Positions 50,316 to 60,103 of a stretch of DNA of 64,000 nucleotides are shown piece after piece. The notes beneath the pieces were generated by a model. The model ran no database searches. It had not been told where the DNA came from and saw nothing but the letters and a program-made list of their open reading frames with translations. The DNA is from UBA2589 sp965223235 (GTDB taxonomy: Bacteria > Gemmatimonadota > Gemmatimonadetes > Longimicrobiales > Gaopeijiaceae). How positions within the stretch are numbered: position 1 is the first letter of the stretch; each line of letters begins with the position of its first letter. The position numbers were made by a program, and so were the translations under genes. The stretch spans positions 186,001 through 250,000 of the forward strand of contig CBDCVV010000005.1 in assembly GCA_965223235.1 (NCBI GenBank), in the 5' to 3' direction.

Positions 50316-52820
50316 ATGCAGGCTCTCAAGTACGCCTTCCGGACACTCGCCAAGACTCCGTTCGTAACCGTCGTCGCGATCCTCTCGCTGGCACTCGGTA
50401 TCGGGGCGAACACGGCGATCTTCTCGCTCTTCGACCAAATGCTGCTCCGGGCGCTCCCGGTCCAGGAGCCGGAGCGTTTGGTAAATATCTCGGCCCCTGG
50501 CCCCAATCCTGGCTCACAGTCGTGCAATCAGTCTGGTTCGTGTCAGGAGCTTTGGAGCTACGAGATGTTCCGCGACCTGGAGCGCGAGCAGAGCAGCTTC
50601 ACGGGCATCGCGGCTCACCGACTCTTCGGTGCCAACCTAGCGACGGTCAACCAGACGACGAGCGGGGAGGGTGTTCTCGTTTCGGGCTCGTACTTCTCCG
50701 TGCTAGGAGTCCAACCCTTCCTGGGCCGCCTCTTCGGGATGGCGGACGACGAACGGTTGGGTGAGCACACAATCGCCGTGCTGAGCTACGACTACTGGGA
50801 GAACGACCTAGGCGCGGATCGGTCCATCCTGAATCAGACGATCACGGTCAATGGCCACCCACTGACGATCGTTGGTGTCGCTCCCCGAGGATTCAAGGGC
50901 ACCACGCTCGGCGGGGATCCGGACGTGTATGTGCCGCTGACCATGCGAACTCAGATGAACCCCTGGTTCGATGGATGGGATGACCGCCGGAGCTACTGGA
51001 TCTACGCCTTCGCGCGGCTTCGCGATGACATCACGATGGAAGCGGCTACGGAAGCGATCAACGGTGTTTATTCGCCCATCATCCAAGAGGTCGAGGTTCC
51101 GCTCCAGACCGGAATGACCGAGCAACGGATGGAGCAGTTCCGAACGAAACAAGTCGTCCTGGAGCCAGGCGCGCAGGGGCAGAGTTCGATCCATGACGAG
51201 GCTCGAACGCCTCTGAATCTGCTCTTGGGGATCACCGCAGTCGTGCTTTTGATCGCCTGCGCGAACATCGCGAACCTCCTCCTGGCCCGTGGCGCGAACC
51301 GAGCCCAGGAGATGGCGATCCGGGGTTCCCTCGGCGCGAGCCGCCGGCAGATGCTCACGCAGCTCCTGACGGAATCGGTCCTCCTCGCCACCATCGGTGG
51401 GCTCGCTGGCTTGGTCGTCGCTCGATGGACGCTCCAAGCCATTGCAAGGGCGCTCCCGCCCGAAGCGGTGGCAACGATTGATCTGGAACTCAGCCCGACG
51501 ATGATCGGCTTCACGGCGCTCCTTTCGCTCGGGACCGGCCTCCTTTTCGGAATGTACCCGGCGCTGCACAGCACTCGACCCGACCTGGGATCGATGCTGA
51601 AGGTGTCGCTCGGTCAGCCCTCCGGCGCCCGTGCCGCGCAACGCTTCCGCTCACTTCTCGTGACAGCCCAGATCGCTTTGTCGATGACGCTGCTGGTGTC
51701 CGCAGGACTCTTCATCAAGAGTCTCTCGAACGTGAGTCGAGTCGACCTCGGGCTCGATCCGGAGAACGTCGTGATGTTCTCCGTCTCCCCGGAGCTGAAC
51801 GGCTACGAGTCGGAGCGGACCGCCGAATTCTTCTTGCAGCTGGAAGATGAACTCGCTGCCATCCCGGGCGTTAGCTCCGTCACATCGGATCTGGTCGGCG
51901 TACTCGGCGGAAGCAGTTGGGGGAACAGCGTCTCCGTCGAGGGCTTTGTCTGGGAGCCCGGTGTCGACGCGAACTCTCGCTACAACGCGGTGGGTCCGGG
52001 CTTCTTCAGTACGCTCGGCATGCCCCTGCTCGCAGGACGGGAGTTCACCGAGGCCGACGCCTCCGGGTCCCCCGAAGTCGCGATCGTGAACGAGGCCTTT
52101 ACACGGAAGTTCAACTTGAACGGAGCTCAGGCCGTCGGTCGGTACATGTCGAACAACGGGAACAACGCCGACGAGCTCGACATTCAGATCATCGGAGTGG
52201 TCCAGGACGCCAAGTATTCGAGTGTGAAGGACGACGTGCCGCCAGTCTTCTTCGTTGCGGCCCGCCAAGATCGCGAGATCGGGTTTATGAACTTCTACAT
52301 CAAATCGGCGCTCTCACCGGAAGCAATCTTGGGGCAGATCACCCCGCTCGTCTCACGGCTGGACCCCAACCTTCCGGTCGACAATCTGCGCACGATGGAT
52401 GACCAAATTGATGAAAGCGTCTTCCTCGACCGCTTCATCAGCACCATGAGTGCAGCGTTCGCGATCCTGGCGACGATCCTGGCTGCGATTGGCTTGTACG
52501 GCGTGCTCGCCTACACCGTCGCCCAACGAACAAGAGAGATCGGTCTACGGATGGCACTCGGGGCCGGGGCTGACTCGGTCCGAGGGATGGTATTGAAACA
52601 AGTCGGCCGCATGGTCGTTGTGGGTGGCATCCTGGGTACGATCGCGGCCATCGGCCTCGGGCGCGCCGCGGAGTCGCTCCTGTTCGGGATGCAAGGCTTC
52701 GACGCGACGGTGATCGGTCTGGTGGCAGTCGTGCTCGGCATCGTGGGCTTCGGAGCCGGATACATCCCGGCGGCCCGTGCCTCACGTGTCGACCCGATGA
52801 ACGCGCTTCGGTACGAGTAG
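50316..52820 (+). CDS. ADOP-type ABC transporter permease
   Basis: 834 aa. Lacks the long PadR-linked prefix and begins MQALKYAFRTLAKTPFVTVVAILSLALGIGANTAIFSLFDQMLLRALP. Two MacB/FtsX halves: periplasmic region 50-270, helices near 290-400 (LLIACANIANLLLARGANRAQEMAIRGSLGASR), a second periplasmic domain 450-690, then helices with VAQRTREIGLRMALGAGADSV. GAGGAG precedes the ATG. No regulator adjoins. Function (export of peptide, lipid or drug) unknown. Confidence 0.9.
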   Translation: MQALKYAFRTLAKTPFVTVVAILSLALGIGANTAIFSLFDQMLLRALPVQEPERLVNISAPGPNPGSQSCNQSGSCQELWSYEMFRDLEREQSSFTGIAAHRLFGANLATVNQTTSGEGVLVSGSYFSVLGVQPFLGRLFGMADDERLGEHTIAVLSYDYWENDLGADRSILNQTITVNGHPLTIVGVAPRGFKGTTLGGDPDVYVPLTMRTQMNPWFDGWDDRRSYWIYAFARLRDDITMEAATEAINGVYSPIIQEVEVPLQTGMTEQRMEQFRTKQVVLEPGAQGQSSIHDEARTPLNLLLGITAVVLLIACANIANLLLARGANRAQEMAIRGSLGASRRQMLTQLLTESVLLATIGGLAGLVVARWTLQAIARALPPEAVATIDLELSPTMIGFTALLSLGTGLLFGMYPALHSTRPDLGSMLKVSLGQPSGARAAQRFRSLLVTAQIALSMTLLVSAGLFIKSLSNVSRVDLGLDPENVVMFSVSPELNGYESERTAEFFLQLEDELAAIPGVSSVTSDLVGVLGGSSWGNSVSVEGFVWEPGVDANSRYNAVGPGFFSTLGMPLLAGREFTEADASGSPEVAIVNEAFTRKFNLNGAQAVGRYMSNNGNNADELDIQIIGVVQDAKYSSVKDDVPPVFFVAARQDREIGFMNFYIKSALSPEAILGQITPLVSRLDPNLPVDNLRTMDDQIDESVFLDRFISTMSAAFAILATILAAIGLYGVLAYTVAQRTREIGLRMALGAGADSVRGMVLKQVGRMVVVGGILGTIAAIGLGRAAESLLFGMQGFDATVIGLVAVVLGIVGFGAGYIPAARASRVDPMNALRYE

Positions 52821-52888
52821 GGGTCACCGGCTGACGCGCCGTCGAGCCAACTCAGCTCGTCGGTGCGGGCCCCTCTCACATCGGCCGA

Positions 52889-53866
52889 CTACACCACCAA
52901 GATCGTCGAGCCCACGGTCTCCCGTGCCTCGAGCGCGCGTTGCGCGTCTGAAACCGCGCGTAATGGAACGTGCGCCCCGATGTGTGGTGTGAGCACTCCG
53001 GACTGAAGCATCCCGAAGACGGCGCCGATCCCGTCAGCCGTTTCCTCCGCAGTCCGGTAGTAGTCACCGAGTCGTGGTCGGGTGAGAAATAGGGAGCCGT
53101 GCTTGGCGAGCGTCAGCGGGGACATCGGGTCGACGGGCCCCGAGGCGTTCCCGAACGTCACGAGCATCCCCCTCGGCGCCAGGGAGTGCAGAGAAGCCGA
53201 GAACGTACTCGCGCCCACCGAGTCGAAGGCCACGGCACACATCGCTCCGTCGGTCAGCTCATTTACGCGCGAGGCGATGTCTTCATCGCGATACAGGATC
53301 GTGTGAGAACAGCCGTGTGCCTTCGCCAGAGCGGCTTTCTCCTCGCTGCCCACCGTCCCGATGACGTTCGCCCCGAGTGAGGCGAGCCACTGGCACGCCA
53401 ATAGGCCGACACCTCCGGCCGCGGCGGTGAGTAAGACGTTCTCTCCCTCCCGTACGGGATAGGTGCGCCGGACGAGGTACTCCACCGTGCACCCCTTCAC
53501 CATGACCGCGGCTGCGAGCTCGTCCGGGATGTCATCGGGAATTGGATAGAGCCGGGATCGAGGGAGTACACGCTCTTCACAGTACGAGCCCAGTGGCCCG
53601 TTGCTCGTGTACGCCACCCGGGTCCCAACCGGAAGGTCACCGACCCCTGCCCCGACCTCCTTCACGAACCCCACCCCCTCGACTCCCGGGACGAACGGAG
53701 GTTCGATCGGATACAAGCCGGTTCGATGGTACACATCGATGAAGTTCAGTCCGATCGCTGTGTGCTGAACCAGCACCTCACCCGCCCCAGGTGTCCCTGG
53801 GTCGTGGTCTACCCATTCGAGAACCTCTGGGCCTCCATGCTCTCGGACGACAATAGCCTTGCTCAC
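52889..53866 (-). CDS. Quinone oxidoreductase (zinc-independent MDR family)
   Basis: 325 aa from GTG 53866, chosen for GGAGGAACTC upstream. IGLNFIDVYHRTGLYPIEPPFVPGVEGVGFV is the quinone oxidoreductase signature; NADPH site ENVLLTAAAGGVGLLACQWLASLGANVIGTVGSEEKAALA. No zinc ligands, as usual for QOR. Reduces quinones or enones with NADPH. Divergent from the M14 gene. Confidence 0.9.
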   Translation of the reverse strand: MSKAIVVREHGGPEVLEWVDHDPGTPGAGEVLVQHTAIGLNFIDVYHRTGLYPIEPPFVPGVEGVGFVKEVGAGVGDLPVGTRVAYTSNGPLGSYCEERVLPRSRLYPIPDDIPDELAAAVMVKGCTVEYLVRRTYPVREGENVLLTAAAGGVGLLACQWLASLGANVIGTVGSEEKAALAKAHGCSHTILYRDEDIASRVNELTDGAMCAVAFDSVGASTFSASLHSLAPRGMLVTFGNASGPVDPMSPLTLAKHGSLFLTRPRLGDYYRTAEETADGIGAVFGMLQSGVLTPHIGAHVPLRAVSDAQRALEARETVGSTILVV

Positions 53867-53952
53867 GAGTTCCTCCGTTGGACGATGGTCTCGAGAGAAT
53901 CTATCGTCTGAGGCCATTCCGTCTTCACCCGAAAAAGCTCTTGGAGTCGTTC

Positions 53953-55542
53953 ATGCGCGGTACCCTTCTCACCGTCGCCACGCTCACACTTCTCTCCTTC
54001 GCCCCGGCGCGGGCCCAAGTCGAGTGGGATCCAGTCCCCGACGGGTATCCCCGGACTGCCGCAGAGGAGAACGGATTCACCGCCCACACCCGACACGACG
54101 AAATGTGGGACTACCTCGAGCAGCTTCGAGCCGTCAGTACTGACATGCGGTTAGGGAGCTACGGCCAGACTCGTGAAGGGCGAGATCTAGCATACGCCGT
54201 CTTTAGCCGCCCGCTGGTGACACACCCTTGGGAGGCGCACGGGCTCGGGAGACCCGTCGTGGTCTTCGCAGCCAACGTTCATGGCGGTGAACGCACCTTC
54301 CGTGAGGGGCTTCTCGTACTCATGCGAGACCTTGCAACCCCGGGCACCGCTGCGTACGAGATGCTCGACGACGTCACGGTCGTAGTGGCGCCACAGATCA
54401 ACCCCGACGGCTTCGAAGCCTCGTTCAGCGGACAGCGGGGGAACTCGTGGGGCATCGACCTCAACCGCGACTACGTGAAACTCGAGCACCCGTCGATCTC
54501 GAACTACGTCGAGAACATCATCACCGAGTGGCGACCCCATCTATTCATCGACGGCCATAACGGCGGGTCGCGTCCGTACAACTTGAACTACCAGTGCACG
54601 AGCCACTACGACTCTGCGATCGAACTCACGGCGATCTGTGACGACGAGATCTTCCCGGCGATTGACGAGAAGCTGGAGGGCGAAGACATGCTCTCCTGGT
54701 ACTACGCTCGCGGTGATGAGGAAGAGTGGCGGACGGGTGGATCCCAGGTCCGAATCGGGCGCAATTACGGTGGTATGATCAACTCGGTCGGGATCCTTTT
54801 CGAGGCTCCGCGTCAGGAACTCGGTGTTGGAGCGCGCGCAGGGTACCTCGGGTATCTGGCGGTACTAGAGTGGGTTGCACAGAACGCTGGACACCTCATG
54901 GGGACGGTCGAACGCGCGCGCGCTGAGACGGTGATGATGGGTGCGGAGCCTCGGGGTCAGATCGCCGTCGAGATGGAGTACGCGGCGGAAGACTCCCCAG
55001 TCGACTACCTCATCATGGAAGGGAATGGTCTGCAGGACGCCGGGTCGCCTCCGGCGGACACCATTCAGGTTACGGGCGCGCGGTTGATGAAAAAGCCCGT
55101 GGCGACCCGCCTGCGTGACCGACCGTGGGCCTACCTACTCCCGCGAGACGCCGAAGACGCGGTCGCGCTCTTGCTCCGACACGGAATCACCGTCGAGCGC
55201 CTACTCGATCCGACCACCTTGGAGGTCGAGGGCTACACGGTGCAGGCTGTGACTCATGAGCGTCAGTACAACCACGCAGCTGTGACACGAATCGTCGTCG
55301 GTGATGTTGTGGAGCGCACGATCGACTTCCCGGCCGGCACCTACATCGTGCCGACGGCTCAGAATCTGGGACGACTGGTGGGCCATATGCTCGAGGTCGA
55401 GACAGAGGACAACGTCGTGTATTGGAACACAATGGATGCGTGGGTGCCGCGCCCCACGGAAGAGAATCCCGCACCTCTTTCGCCGATCTACAAACTCATG
55501 ACTCCGCGTGCTCTGAACGCCGAGTTGGTGCGGTCGCCCTGA
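53953..55542 (+). CDS. M14 family zinc carboxypeptidase, exported
   Basis: 529 aa from ATG 53953 (GGAG six bases upstream). Signal peptide to about residue 21 (APARAQ). Zinc ligands VFAANVHGGERTFREGLLVL (HxxE) and LFIDGHNGGSRPYNLNYQ (His); LNRDYVKLEHPSIS between; catalytic Glu in LFEAPRQELGVGARAG. The substrate pocket near NGGSRPYN differs from the M14 protein at 18260, and a C-terminal domain spans about 330-529. Confidence 0.88.
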   Translation: MRGTLLTVATLTLLSFAPARAQVEWDPVPDGYPRTAAEENGFTAHTRHDEMWDYLEQLRAVSTDMRLGSYGQTREGRDLAYAVFSRPLVTHPWEAHGLGRPVVVFAANVHGGERTFREGLLVLMRDLATPGTAAYEMLDDVTVVVAPQINPDGFEASFSGQRGNSWGIDLNRDYVKLEHPSISNYVENIITEWRPHLFIDGHNGGSRPYNLNYQCTSHYDSAIELTAICDDEIFPAIDEKLEGEDMLSWYYARGDEEEWRTGGSQVRIGRNYGGMINSVGILFEAPRQELGVGARAGYLGYLAVLEWVAQNAGHLMGTVERARAETVMMGAEPRGQIAVEMEYAAEDSPVDYLIMEGNGLQDAGSPPADTIQVTGARLMKKPVATRLRDRPWAYLLPRDAEDAVALLLRHGITVERLLDPTTLEVEGYTVQAVTHERQYNHAAVTRIVVGDVVERTIDFPAGTYIVPTAQNLGRLVGHMLEVETEDNVVYWNTMDAWVPRPTEENPAPLSPIYKLMTPRALNAELVRSP

Positions 55543-55547
55543 CGCAC

Positions 55548-55586
55548 AGCTAGGGGTGGGGCTCGCACTGAGTCCCACCCCTAGCT
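55548..55586. terminator. Strong hairpin between convergent genes
   Basis: Perfect 13-bp stem AGCTAGGGGTGGG/CCCACCCCTAGCT with a 13-nt loop, starting 5 bp after the M14 stop. Probably serves both directions despite lacking a T-run. Confidence 0.7.
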
Positions 55587-55601
55587 CCCGCGGATGAGAG
55601 G

Positions 55602-55919
55602 TTAGCTCCCCGGCAGATCGGTGCCATCCTCCTCGTCGTCGAGCTCCTTCCAGAGTCGGCGTTCGGCCTCGCGCTGTGCCTTGGTCGACTCCGTTACGAA
55701 GACCACCGTATCCGAACGGACGTAGGTGACCGACCCAGTCACAGTCTCGATACGCACCAGACGCGGAGGCCCTGAGCTACTCGCTGCTGCCAGCACTCGC
55801 GCGGCGTTCTCCTTGTTGACCAGGAAGCTCTCCCACGGAACCCGGACTCGGTAGAAGTCCGTCTGTGGTTGGTCCAGGGTCGGATCCCTGAGGAACCCTT
55901 TGATTCGATTCTTGTCCAT
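55602..55919 (-). CDS. Small hypothetical protein
   Basis: 105 aa. FYRVRVPWESFLVNKENAARVLAAASSSGPPRLVRIETVTGSVTYVRSDTVVFVTESTKAQREAERRLWKELDDEEDG: a beta-rich middle and an acidic helical tail. No family recognised. The 244-bp gap upstream of it holds no recognised feature. Confidence 0.6.
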   Translation of the reverse strand: MDKNRIKGFLRDPTLDQPQTDFYRVRVPWESFLVNKENAARVLAAASSSGPPRLVRIETVTGSVTYVRSDTVVFVTESTKAQREAERRLWKELDDEEDGTDLPGS

Positions 55920-56163
55920 CGGTCTTTCCGTCCGCCAACGCGGACGTCTGAAGTTGGTACGGGGAGCGCAACGCCGAGCCCCCCTTCAAGACCGAGGAGC
56001 GAGCTACAGCAGTACGCGACGGCGGCAGCGGTACGCTCTCGTATGAGCGTCCGCACAGAGTGCACACGGCAATCGCATGGGGATTCCCCTAGGTGTGAGG
56101 TAGCGGAGCACCAAGGACACAGGATGCGTTCAGAGTGTTGAAGCGCTGGGAAGAGCTGGAAGG

Positions 56164-56904
56164 CTACTGGGATCCGAGGTTCCACGTCGGGAGCGGGAAC
56201 ACCGCCGCGGGCCCGGCGCTCTCGCCAGTAATCGTCACCCCGTGGCGTTTTCCAGCGACCTGTTGGATGACTTCCCCGTGCTGCTGCGCAGCCGTACCGG
56301 CAGCGACCGCGACCACAGCCTGTTGAAACGGAGTCATGTCCGGCGTGTGACTGTCCGCAATCGCAATCAGCAACGCCTTCAGGAAGGTGAGGAACGACTT
56401 CGACTCGGCAACCCGCCCCAGGTCCTCACCGCCGACGCACCAGGCGTACGTGTCGAGAGTCGGGATCGAGCGAGCGCCGTTGACGAAGTCCGCGGCGAAG
56501 CACGTGTCCGGGTCGTACACATCGGTCTCGAAGTGCTCCGAACACTGGCGGATCGAGTCGGAAAGCAACGCCAGATCTTGATCGACCTGCGTTGCCGGCA
56601 GGTTCACGCGAGCCGCCAACGTCCGCAGGGCTTGGATCCCCGGAAGGTCCAGGCTCGGCAAGGAAGTCCGATGGTCGATGAGGAGTCCATGCGTCGGAGT
56701 AGCTTCCCACGCATGCAGAAAGGTCGGACGAGTCGGATCCGTCACGGCGAGTCCCCACTGGCGGGTGGGCCCCGGGGCGTCCTGGGGCACCACGAGACGT
56801 GTGCTTCCGATATAGGACGCGAGCCACGTCAATTCCGTGCAGTGAAGGCGCTTAAGGGCCGATGACTTTGCTGTCCAAGACTTCCAGGATTCCGATCGCG
56901 CCAT
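56164..56904 (-). CDS. Hypothetical protein
   Basis: 246 aa if started at ATG 56904, which overlaps the beta-lactamase-like stop by 53 nt; a later start near residue 25 is possible. TWLASYIGSTRLVVPQDAPGPTRQWGLAVTDPTRPTFLHAWEATPTHGLLIDHRTSLPSLDLPGIQALRTLAARV, then an Ala-rich helix (FLKALLIAIADSHTPDMTPFQQAVVAVAAGTAA). Three Cys. No family recognised. Probably co-transcribed with the gene upstream. Confidence 0.55.
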   Translation of the reverse strand: MARSESWKSWTAKSSALKRLHCTELTWLASYIGSTRLVVPQDAPGPTRQWGLAVTDPTRPTFLHAWEATPTHGLLIDHRTSLPSLDLPGIQALRTLAARVNLPATQVDQDLALLSDSIRQCSEHFETDVYDPDTCFAADFVNGARSIPTLDTYAWCVGGEDLGRVAESKSFLTFLKALLIAIADSHTPDMTPFQQAVVAVAAGTAAQQHGEVIQQVAGKRHGVTITGESAGPAAVFPLPTWNLGSQ

Positions 56905-58144
56905 CTCGGACGTCCGTCGCTCCTTTCCAGTAGTTGCGGAGCATGATCGCCCCGCTCCTCGAGCGGGGATCTATAGCGATCGCGGCTGTGAAACCGTCGA
57001 CCACCCCTCCCGCATAGAGGAGTGTGACGTCCTCATCCTCTGACGAGAGCCAGAGGCCGAAGGAATGGGGTGGATCCAAGACCTCGGGAGACGGCACCCG
57101 TCCGCCTGAGCCATCATCGAACGCGACAGGTCTAGTACCGAAGAGCGGATACCCGTCCCCTCGCTCAGGGTGCAGTCCACCCGGCGTCTGCGGTGACGTG
57201 ACATACCCCAGCGACGAAGTCGAGAGGAAGCCCGCATCGGATTGAGTCAACGCTGCGACGAGGCGCGCCAGGTCACGGACTGTCGAGTAGACCCCACTCG
57301 CGGGAGCAACATACCCGCCTCCACCGGACACCCCTCGCGCACTTCGCAGGATCGTTCCATTGGTACGATTCGGGTACGCACGGGCCACCCGCTCCGTGGG
57401 ATCACGAGGTGGTCCGACGAAGGATGACACCATACCGAGAGGCTCGAAGACCTCCTCGCCGAGCAGCGTTTCGAAGTCCCTTCCTGCTGCCCGCTCCAAG
57501 GCGAGGCCGAGGACTCCGTAACCCGCGGGAAGGTCCTGATACCGACTCCCGGGGAGTGCGTCCAACTCGAGGTCCAGGAGCGAAGAGAGGACGACATCCC
57601 GCCAATCCCACCGATCGTCGGCGAGGGCCACGTTGAAGTCACGTGCAAGGCCAGATGTGTGGTTGGCCAACTGGTGCAGCGTGACATCTGCAACCCCGGG
57701 CACCAACTCCCGGACCTGTTCGAACTCAGGCACCAGAGTGACCACGGGCTGGTGCAAGTCGACGACACCTCGATCGGCGAGCCTGACCAGGAGGAGGGAG
57801 GTAAACACTTTGGTTACCGGCCCCACTCCGAACGCCGTCTCGGGGGTGACTCTCGCTTCTGAGTCACGATCGGCTACCCCGAACCCCTCCGCCCATACGA
57901 GCTCGCCTTGGGCGACAAAGCCGACAGCGAGTCCTCCGACTCGATCCGAATCCACGTGCTCAGCGAGCTGGGATCGGACCCCGTCCACCGCCTCGTCCCA
58001 CGCCTGCTCGCTCTCCGCGGCCGCCGCGGTCCCGGTTGTGTCGGCGGCGTCTGCCAAGACGCACCCACCGACAGAACAGACGAACAGGACCCCGATCGCC
58101 AGGCGCCTCGTCACGGGTAACAGCGTATGATTGTGTAGAGTCAT
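56852..58144 (-). CDS. Beta-lactamase/DD-peptidase-fold lipoprotein lacking the catalytic Ser
   Basis: 430 aa from ATG 58144. Possible lipobox VGGC (Cys28). The class C/PBP4-like fold is evident: LAVGFVAQGELVWAEGFGVAD, TPETAFGVGPVTKVFTSLLLVRLADRG, LHQLANHTSGLARDF and LPAGYGVLGLALERAAGRDFETLLGEEVFEPLGM. The SxxK motif is P109-V-T-K112: the nucleophile codon is CCG. Other motifs are also loose (RYQD where YSN is usual). It may be a non-catalytic binding protein. Confidence 0.85.
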   Translation of the reverse strand: MTLHNHTLLPVTRRLAIGVLFVCSVGGCVLADAADTTGTAAAAESEQAWDEAVDGVRSQLAEHVDSDRVGGLAVGFVAQGELVWAEGFGVADRDSEARVTPETAFGVGPVTKVFTSLLLVRLADRGVVDLHQPVVTLVPEFEQVRELVPGVADVTLHQLANHTSGLARDFNVALADDRWDWRDVVLSSLLDLELDALPGSRYQDLPAGYGVLGLALERAAGRDFETLLGEEVFEPLGMVSSFVGPPRDPTERVARAYPNRTNGTILRSARGVSGGGGYVAPASGVYSTVRDLARLVAALTQSDAGFLSTSSLGYVTSPQTPGGLHPERGDGYPLFGTRPVAFDDGSGGRVPSPEVLDPPHSFGLWLSSEDEDVTLLYAGGVVDGFTAAIAIDPRSRSGAIMLRNYWKGATDVRDGAIGILEVLDSKVIGP

Positions 58145-58208
58145 ACCCAGGGTACGAAGGATGGGCGCGCGGCCTTCACGAAGCCGGAGTGCGAGCCTCG
58201 CGGAGAGC

Positions 58209-58892
58209 CTAACGCGCGATCGCCCGACAGTTCTGGAATGAGACACAGCGCACGCTCATGCGCCCCCGGTCTTCTGGGCGAACAGAAAGAACGGACAGGG
58301 CCTCGACGAGGTCACGGATCGACGCGGGCACGGCCGGCTCGAACTGCACCTGGATCACCCAGATGGGCACCTCTTCGGTCGGCGGCCGGAGAACGTACTC
58401 GTAGATCCAGTCGATCGACTCGAGTTCTCGACGGAGCGCATTCTCATCCGCCGGGCTCTGGGGTCCCACACCCATCGGCAACTCGAGAATCTCGAACGAG
58501 AGTTGGTGATTCTCTCGCCACCGATTGAGTGCCCGGTCGATGTCGGCGAAGTCCACCTCCAGCCGAATCAGGTGATGAGCATACTCCGCGAGCAGAGCGT
58601 TGTTGTGCTTCACCCCCGTGCTGAGCCCCGCCTCCATATGCTCCATGTAGCGATCTACATCGCCCTCTTGCAGGGCCTCCATCGCGAGGAGGTACTCCGT
58701 GTCCCCTTCATCCGGATTGAGCGACGCGATCACGTTCGCCATGCGAGTCCACTCTTCAGTCCCCTGGTCTACCTCAGTACCGGATCGGACAAGGAGATAC
58801 TCGCGGGCACCAAAGACCATCGCGATCAGGTAAATGCCGATCAGCATTCGGAACTTGCGGTACCACGGTGAGTTGTCCGGCGCGAGAGCCAT
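58209..58892 (-). CDS. Hypothetical membrane-anchored protein
   Basis: 227 aa. One N-terminal helix (MLIGIYLIAMVFGAREYLLV), then a mostly helical region with tetratricopeptide-like spacing (EYLLAMEALQEGDVDRYMEHMEAGL, NNALLAEYAHHLIRLEVDFADIDRALNRWRENH) and a C-terminal domain with two Cys. No family recognised. It lies 31 nt after the His-rich membrane protein and 64 nt before the beta-lactamase-like gene, probably one operon. Confidence 0.62.
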   Translation of the reverse strand: MALAPDNSPWYRKFRMLIGIYLIAMVFGAREYLLVRSGTEVDQGTEEWTRMANVIASLNPDEGDTEYLLAMEALQEGDVDRYMEHMEAGLSTGVKHNNALLAEYAHHLIRLEVDFADIDRALNRWRENHQLSFEILELPMGVGPQSPADENALRRELESIDWIYEYVLRPPTEEVPIWVIQVQFEPAVPASIRDLVEALSVLSVRPEDRGRMSVRCVSFQNCRAIAR

Positions 58893-58923
58893 CAGTCGGA
58901 CCTCCGTATCCGTCGGAGCATCG

Positions 58924-60006
58924 TCACAACCCCGACTGCGTCTGTTTGTCCGTGACCTTCCAGATGAAGGAATCGAGATAGTAGTGCATGAGCCCGTACG
59001 CGTAGATCATCATCTGCGAGAAGAGCGCGTACCCGCTCGAATAGTCCAGAGCCGGAATACCGAACTCCTCGATGGCCGGGTAGGGAGCAAAGTTGACGAC
59101 CCCGAAACCGAACTCATCCAACGGCCTATTGATCAGCAGCTGGAAGACGACCGCGTAGACGACTCCTCCTGCGAGGAACCAGCGCAGGTGCCCGGGCCCC
59201 ACGAGTCGGCTCCAAAATCCTTCCTTGAACGATCCCTTCTTCTGGCTGGTGCGCATGAACGAATACACCATCACGATGTACTGCACCCCGTGCATCAGCC
59301 TGTGCGCGACTGCGTAGAGGAGGATCGAGTTCGTGTTCCACGACACGAAGTACCAAAGGAAGTAGCTCGCCCCGATGAAGGCATACTTGACCGGGTTGAT
59401 CGTCGCCCCGGCCTTCCTCGTCTGATAGACGTGGTACGTGTAGAAGAGTAGGTAGCCGACGAGGACGATCTGACTCACGAAGAGCAGGCCACTGACAAAG
59501 TCCACGGACAGTGGCACCCGCATTCGGTGGAGCTCGCGGATCCAGAGGAACCTGAACATCGGCGCATTCAGGAACATGTAGGCGTACAACACGCAGTGGA
59601 GACCGAGGTCCACCCGCCGCGTGTTCTTCATCCCCGCGCCGGCTTTGTAGTCGTAGATCCGCGCCAGCCCGTGTTGCTGCATGATCGAGTGCTGGTGATC
59701 CCAGGCGGTGACCAACAGCAGGAGGGTGATCGGTGCGAACTGCAGTCCGGCGACCGTGAAGCCGATGATCGCGATCGGCCCGATAATGAGCCGATCTTTG
59801 AACCGCTCCCACACGTCGGGCATCCCGTAGGAGCGAACCCACCCGGCGTAGTGGTGTGGGATCGTGATCCACAGATTGATCGACGCGACCGCCACGTACG
59901 GAAGCCATGCCTGGAACCCGAGAGCTAAGGCGACCGCGAAGAACGGCAGACCCAAGAACCAGACGAGGTCTTGCTTCGGGCTGAGGATGTAACCGGTCTT
60001 GAACAT
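58924..60006 (-). CDS. Multi-pass membrane protein with conserved-looking His clusters
   Basis: 360 aa, about eight helices. Unusually many His at helix ends: TIPHHYAGWVRSYGMPDVWERFKDR, AWDHQHSIMQQHGLARIYDYK, AVAHRLMHGVQYIVMVYSF and MHYYLDSFIWKVTD. This layout recalls membrane di-iron or Brp/Blh-like oxygenases and desaturases, but I cannot place the family. It heads the operon with the 58209 and 56852 genes. Confidence 0.68.
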   Translation of the reverse strand: MFKTGYILSPKQDLVWFLGLPFFAVALALGFQAWLPYVAVASINLWITIPHHYAGWVRSYGMPDVWERFKDRLIIGPIAIIGFTVAGLQFAPITLLLLVTAWDHQHSIMQQHGLARIYDYKAGAGMKNTRRVDLGLHCVLYAYMFLNAPMFRFLWIRELHRMRVPLSVDFVSGLLFVSQIVLVGYLLFYTYHVYQTRKAGATINPVKYAFIGASYFLWYFVSWNTNSILLYAVAHRLMHGVQYIVMVYSFMRTSQKKGSFKEGFWSRLVGPGHLRWFLAGGVVYAVVFQLLINRPLDEFGFGVVNFAPYPAIEEFGIPALDYSSGYALFSQMMIYAYGLMHYYLDSFIWKVTDKQTQSGL

Positions 60007-60103
60007 CGAGCGCTGATCTACGAGGCGGTAGTTGCTTTCAATCTAACTCCCAACTCGACCCGACCTCGATCGGCCTCCGATCACCCGACCGGGGAGTGTG
60101 GCG

